DNA of 11,698 bases from the NCBI GenBank assembly GCA_012511525.1, contig JAAZFW010000582.1, positions 1 through 11,698 of the forward strand, written 5' to 3'. Positions 6,008-11,698 of the stretch are shown here, piece by piece; the stretch's first letter is position 1, and every line of letters begins with the position of its first letter. The position numbers and the translations under genes are program-made. The notes below the pieces were generated by a model. It saw only the letters and a program-made list of their open reading frames with translations. It had not been told where the DNA came from and did not search any database. Source of the stretch: Clostridiaceae bacterium. GTDB lineage: Bacteria > Bacillota > Clostridia > Saccharofermentanales > UBA5734.

Positions 6008-6859
6008 ATGCGAAGCATGTTTGTGCGTCAGGCTGTACTCAGTTTCTGGCCGCGCTTTTGGTCGGCATTCAAGGAAGATATGCTGGAAGAGATCAGGATC
6101 GGCGACATCGGGTTCGAGATCGAGCACGCCATCGCGCCCAGGATCCTGTTCCGCTGGCCGCTGGGCCCGTTTGAGTTCATGATCAGCGACGCCGTGGTGG
6201 TGTCCTGGATCATGCTGGCGGTCATTTTTGTCCTGGCCTGGCTGATGGGCCGCAAGCACGACATGATTCCCCAAACCGGCCGGCAGCTGATCTCGGAAAA
6301 CCTTGTCGACATCCTGCTCAAGCTGTGCCAGAACGCCGGCATGTCCTACGAACAGGCTGAAACGGTCGTGCCGTTTGTCGGCACGATCGGCATCTTCATC
6401 ACGCTGACCAATTTGTCATCGTTGTTCAAGATCCCGCCCCCGGCCAAGAATCCCGCTTTCCCGATTATCCTGGCTTTGCTGACCGTCGCGTATGTGATCG
6501 CGATCTCGATTCACTTTGTCGGCCTTCGCGGCTTCTGGTCCTCGCTTATCTACCCCAAAGCCCTGCTGCTGCCCTTTAAGCTGCTGGACTTCGTGATCAA
6601 GCCGATTTCGCTCTCCCTGCGCTTATTCGGCAACGTCTTCGGCGCGTTTATCCTGATGGAGTTCATCTACATCATCATCCCGGTTCTGATTCCCGGCGTG
6701 ATCGGCCTGTGGTTCGACCTGGCCGACGGCATCCTGCAAGGCGTCATCTTTACATACTTGTCCGTCACCTACATCGGCGAAATTGTCGAAGGGGCACACG
6801 AAGCCGCGCACGCGCGCCAGGAACGGCTGCAGGCGCATACGGCTGCTAAAAAGGCATAA
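6008..6859 (+). CDS. atpB: ATP synthase Fo subunit a
   Basis: A 283-residue membrane stator subunit that forms the ion half-channels beside the c-ring. The key helix reads LSLRLFGNVFGAF, with the essential arginine at R205 (equivalent to E. coli R210). About five to six hydrophobic helices are visible, with KIPPPAKNP in a connecting loop and a basic C-terminal tail of ~20 residues. The acidic residue found in E. coli at +9 from the arginine (E219) is F214 here, with E218 four residues later. The start is uncertain. AGGAGG (5999-6004) is only 3 nt from ATG 6008 and 12 nt from ATG 6017. A third ATG at 6080 has AAGGA 4 nt upstream and would give MLEEIRIGDIG, closer to common family starts. It opens the atp operon; no atpI-like gene precedes it. 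SD-led atpE follows after 17 bp. Confidence 0.93.
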   Translation: MRSMFVRQAVLSFWPRFWSAFKEDMLEEIRIGDIGFEIEHAIAPRILFRWPLGPFEFMISDAVVVSWIMLAVIFVLAWLMGRKHDMIPQTGRQLISENLVDILLKLCQNAGMSYEQAETVVPFVGTIGIFITLTNLSSLFKIPPPAKNPAFPIILALLTVAYVIAISIHFVGLRGFWSSLIYPKALLLPFKLLDFVIKPISLSLRLFGNVFGAFILMEFIYIIIPVLIPGVIGLWFDLADGILQGVIFTYLSVTYIGEIVEGAHEAAHARQERLQAHTAAKKA

Positions 6860-6876
6860 TTTAAGGAGGAAAACAC

Positions 6877-7104
6877 ATGGACAGAGGAATCATCGCGCTG
6901 GGCGCGGCATTGGCGATCGCCATCGCGGCGGGCGCCGCGGCTCTCGCAATCGGCCTGGCATCCGGCAAGGCCTTCGAGGCGTCGGCCCGTCAGCCGGAAA
7001 TTTCCGGCAAGATCCAGGCCCTGCTGCTGACCGCCATCGTCTTCATCGAGGCGACCGCCATCTATGCGCTCGTTGTCAGCCTGCTGCTGATTTTCGCTTA
7101 TTGA
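6877..7104 (+). CDS. atpE: ATP synthase Fo subunit c (rotor ring proteolipid)
   Basis: A 75-residue two-helix hairpin that forms the rotating c-ring. The ion-carrying carboxylate is E58 in VFIEATAIY, and the polar loop is ARQPE (37-41), which contacts gamma and epsilon. In helix 1 the usual GxGxGxG packing positions read A18xA20xA22xA24xG26, an alanine-rich variant. Na+-binding residues of Ilyobacter-type rings are missing: the Gln position aligns with I25 and the Ser after the Glu is A59, although T60 is kept. H+ coupling is therefore more likely, by inference. The start is clear, with AAGGAGGA (6863-6870) 6 nt upstream, among the strongest SDs in the window, as expected for the subunit needed in most copies. 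A 29-bp gap separates it from atpF. Confidence 0.96.
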   Translation: MDRGIIALGAALAIAIAAGAAALAIGLASGKAFEASARQPEISGKIQALLLTAIVFIEATAIYALVVSLLLIFAY

Positions 7105-7133
7105 TGAACCGCGCAACGGAATGAGGGACGCGT

Positions 7134-7668
7134 ATGTTTACACCTGAAGCGCTGGCCAGTTATGTTTCACTGGCGATATTCACCGTGATCAACCTGCTGG
7201 CGGCGTACCTGATCCTGAAGCATTTCCTGTTCAAGCCGATCCTGCGCATGCTGCGCAAGCGCCGCCAGCTGATCTCGGACGAGCTGGCCCAGGCGGAGGA
7301 GACGCTCGACAAGGCCAAGGAGAAAATGAGCCAGGCCGAGGAAAAGCTCGATGCCACGACCCGCGAGGCTGCCGTCATCGTGACGGAGGCCCGCAGCCAG
7401 GCGGAGCGGCAAAGCGAAGCGATCCTGACCGACGCGCGCCAGTCCGCGGCCGGCCTGATCACCCGCGCGGAGACGGAAGTCAGCCGCATGCGCATCACGA
7501 TGCTGAACGATGTCCGCAACGAAGTGGCGGATCTGTCCGTCGCGATCGCATCCAAGGTTATCGGCCAGGCGATGGACGAACGGCGGCAGCGCGAGCTGGT
7601 CGAGAAGTTCCTTGACGACGACAAGGACAAGCAGCAGGCGGCCGACGCAAAAGCCGAGGTATCCGGCC

Positions 7669-7676
<8 letters not shown>
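7134..7676 (+). CDS. atpF: ATP synthase Fo subunit b (peripheral stalk)
   Basis: A 180-residue stator subunit with one N-terminal membrane helix (about 8-33), the typical KHFLFKPILRMLRKRRQLI hinge, then a long charged Ala/Glu/Arg-rich coiled coil (about 45-145). The C-terminal region (QRELVEKFLDD) is where b normally binds the delta C-terminal domain. An extra polar tail of ~18 residues follows. Only one b gene is present, so a b2 homodimer is expected. GAGGG (7123-7127) lies 6 nt before the ATG. The 3' end overlaps the delta-alpha fusion start by 8 bp (7669-7676), where a separate atpH would normally begin. The C-terminus shows no trace of the delta N-terminal domain, so this is not a b-delta fusion like that of mycobacteria. 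Confidence 0.95.
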
Positions 7677-9577
<1,901 letters not shown>

Positions 9578-9594
<17 letters not shown>

Positions 9595-10558
9595 AATCAA
9601 AAAACGCATCAAGAGCGTCAACGATATCAAGCAGATGACCCGCGCCATGCAGTTGATCAGCGCGGTTAAAATGCGCCGCGCCCGCAGCCAGCTGGAGCAG
9701 ACCATGCCGTTTTTCGCCCTGTGTGCGGAGTCGATCATCGAGCTGCGCGAAGCGGACATCGTGATTGACAACCGTTTTTTCCAGCTGCGCCAGAAGAAGA
9801 AAGGCGAGACCTGGAAGATCGGCTATTTTATCATGACCGGCGACCAGGGATTGGCCGGCGCCTACAACCTGAACGTGCTGGCGACAACCGAGCAGCACAT
9901 CCGCTACAAGCAGGTCGATAACGTCCGCAAGGGCCTGATGACGTCGGCCAAGCTCTATGTCTGCGGCAGCATCGGCAAGGACCGCCTGGTCCGCGAGGGG
10001 TTCGACGTCGACGAGACGTTCCGTTACACGATCAGCGAACCGACTTACTACCGGGCCCGTGACATCTCGGACTACATCTACGACTTGTACGAGAACGAAA
10101 CGCTCGACCTGGTCTACTTCATCTACACCAAGATCGAGTCGGCCGTTTCGATGAAGCCGATGGTGACGCGCATCCTGCCGGTCAACCCGGACGCGCTCGA
10201 AGAGCTCGTGCCGCCGGAATACTGCCAGCAGCGCGGCCTGATCGCCGGCGCCTCCGTCGAGTACGCGCCGTCGGTCGACGATGTCGCCAACTACCTGATC
10301 AACACGTATCTTAACGGCATGGTTTACGGCGTGCTGACCGAGGCCTACGCCAGCGAGCAGACAGCCCGCATGACCGCCATGGACAACGCGACCGACAACG
10401 CGACCGACATGCAGGTCAAGCTGACCTTGAAAAACAATCAGGCCCGCCAGGGCCGCATCACGAACGAACTCACTGAGATCGTCGGCGGAGCGGAGGTTCT
10501 GGCCGAGTCGTACCGGCAGCTTCCTGGCGCAGATGCATCGGCCTTGGAAAGAGGATAA
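9578..10558 (+). CDS. atpG: ATP synthase F1 subunit gamma (rotor shaft)
   Basis: A 326-residue central-stalk subunit, longer than the usual ~285-295. The N-terminal helix reads EIKKRIKSVNDIKQMTRAM (6-24), the Rossmann-like domain includes FIMTGDQGLAGAYN (84-97), and the C-terminal helix carries SEQTARMTAMDNATDN (259-274) and ARQGRITNELTEIVGGA (289-305). R290 and Q291 match the E. coli R268/Q269 pair that contacts the beta catch loop. Beyond the usual family end (about V307) there is a tail of ~19 residues. The true start is ATG 9578 (MEQLSE); the frame is open upstream to 9458, but that part overlaps alpha out of frame. The start lies inside the 3' end of the alpha gene (17-bp overlap) with only a close GAGG (9571-9574), so translation is probably coupled. 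atpD follows 5 bp after the stop. Confidence 0.95.
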
Positions 10559-10563
10559 GGAAA

Positions 10564-11698
<1,135 letters not shown>

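Noticed and set aside
6877..7104. Na+-dependent ATP synthase
   Set aside because: The c subunit keeps E58 and T60 but lacks the Gln and Ser ligands of Ilyobacter/Acetobacterium-type rings, so Na+ coupling is not supported.
10382..10405. Tandem 12-bp direct repeat (two copies of GACAACGCGACC) in atpG
   Set aside because: It encodes DNATDNAT within the conserved MDxATDNA region of gamma, which has normal length there, so it reflects protein constraint rather than a mobile or regulatory repeat.

Overview
The window is GC-rich (about 60% by eye), densely coding and entirely on the + strand. It looks like a chromosomal segment of a high-GC, anaerobe-type Firmicute (Clostridia in the broad sense). 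The evidence is strong AGGAGG Shine-Dalgarno (SD) sequences, a Gx-transporter/HepT-type membrane protein, a YpsC-type RNA methyltransferase, and an rpiB - upp - atp order that recalls the Bacillus ywlF(rpiB)-ywlG-glyA-upp-atp neighbourhood. The genus cannot be named from sequence alone.

Layout. Positions 1-992: the 3' end of a Gx-transporter/HepT-like gene, overlapped by a PAP2 lipid phosphatase. Positions 1019-3093: an extended -10 promoter, then a THUMP-domain RNA methyltransferase (RlmL/YpsC type) overlapping a sugar-phosphate nucleotidyltransferase by GTGA. Positions 3094-3307: an intergenic region with three consensus-type DnaA boxes and a weak terminator candidate. Positions 3308-4606: proA. 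Positions 4616-5793: a promoter, then rpiB and upp. Positions 5794-6007: a leader with a perfect 11-bp hairpin. From 6008 to the right edge: an F1Fo ATP synthase operon in the order atpB, atpE, atpF, a delta-alpha fusion gene, atpG, atpD (truncated by the window). atpC would be expected beyond the edge, and there is no atpI before atpB.

The standout is the ATP synthase. There is no separate atpH. Instead, the alpha ORF starts inside the end of atpF and carries about 130 extra N-terminal residues. The first ~78 match the C-terminal domain of the delta/OSCP subunit (TDPTLIGGMVI and the SIRGQL segment). The six-helix N-terminal domain of delta, which normally caps the alpha N-termini, is absent from the window. 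If the fusion is always translated whole, each F1 would carry three delta-like domains instead of one. Gamma has an extra C-terminal tail that would emerge near the same F1 crown. Subunit c has an alanine-for-glycine packing motif resembling alkaliphilic Bacillus and lacks the usual Na+ ligands. Beta has substitutions in its normally near-invariant catch loop. Together these suggest a structurally rearranged F-type ATPase.

The DnaA-box cluster upstream of proA, away from any visible dnaA gene, is the second notable signal. No mobile element, CRISPR array, tRNA, rRNA or defence system was seen.
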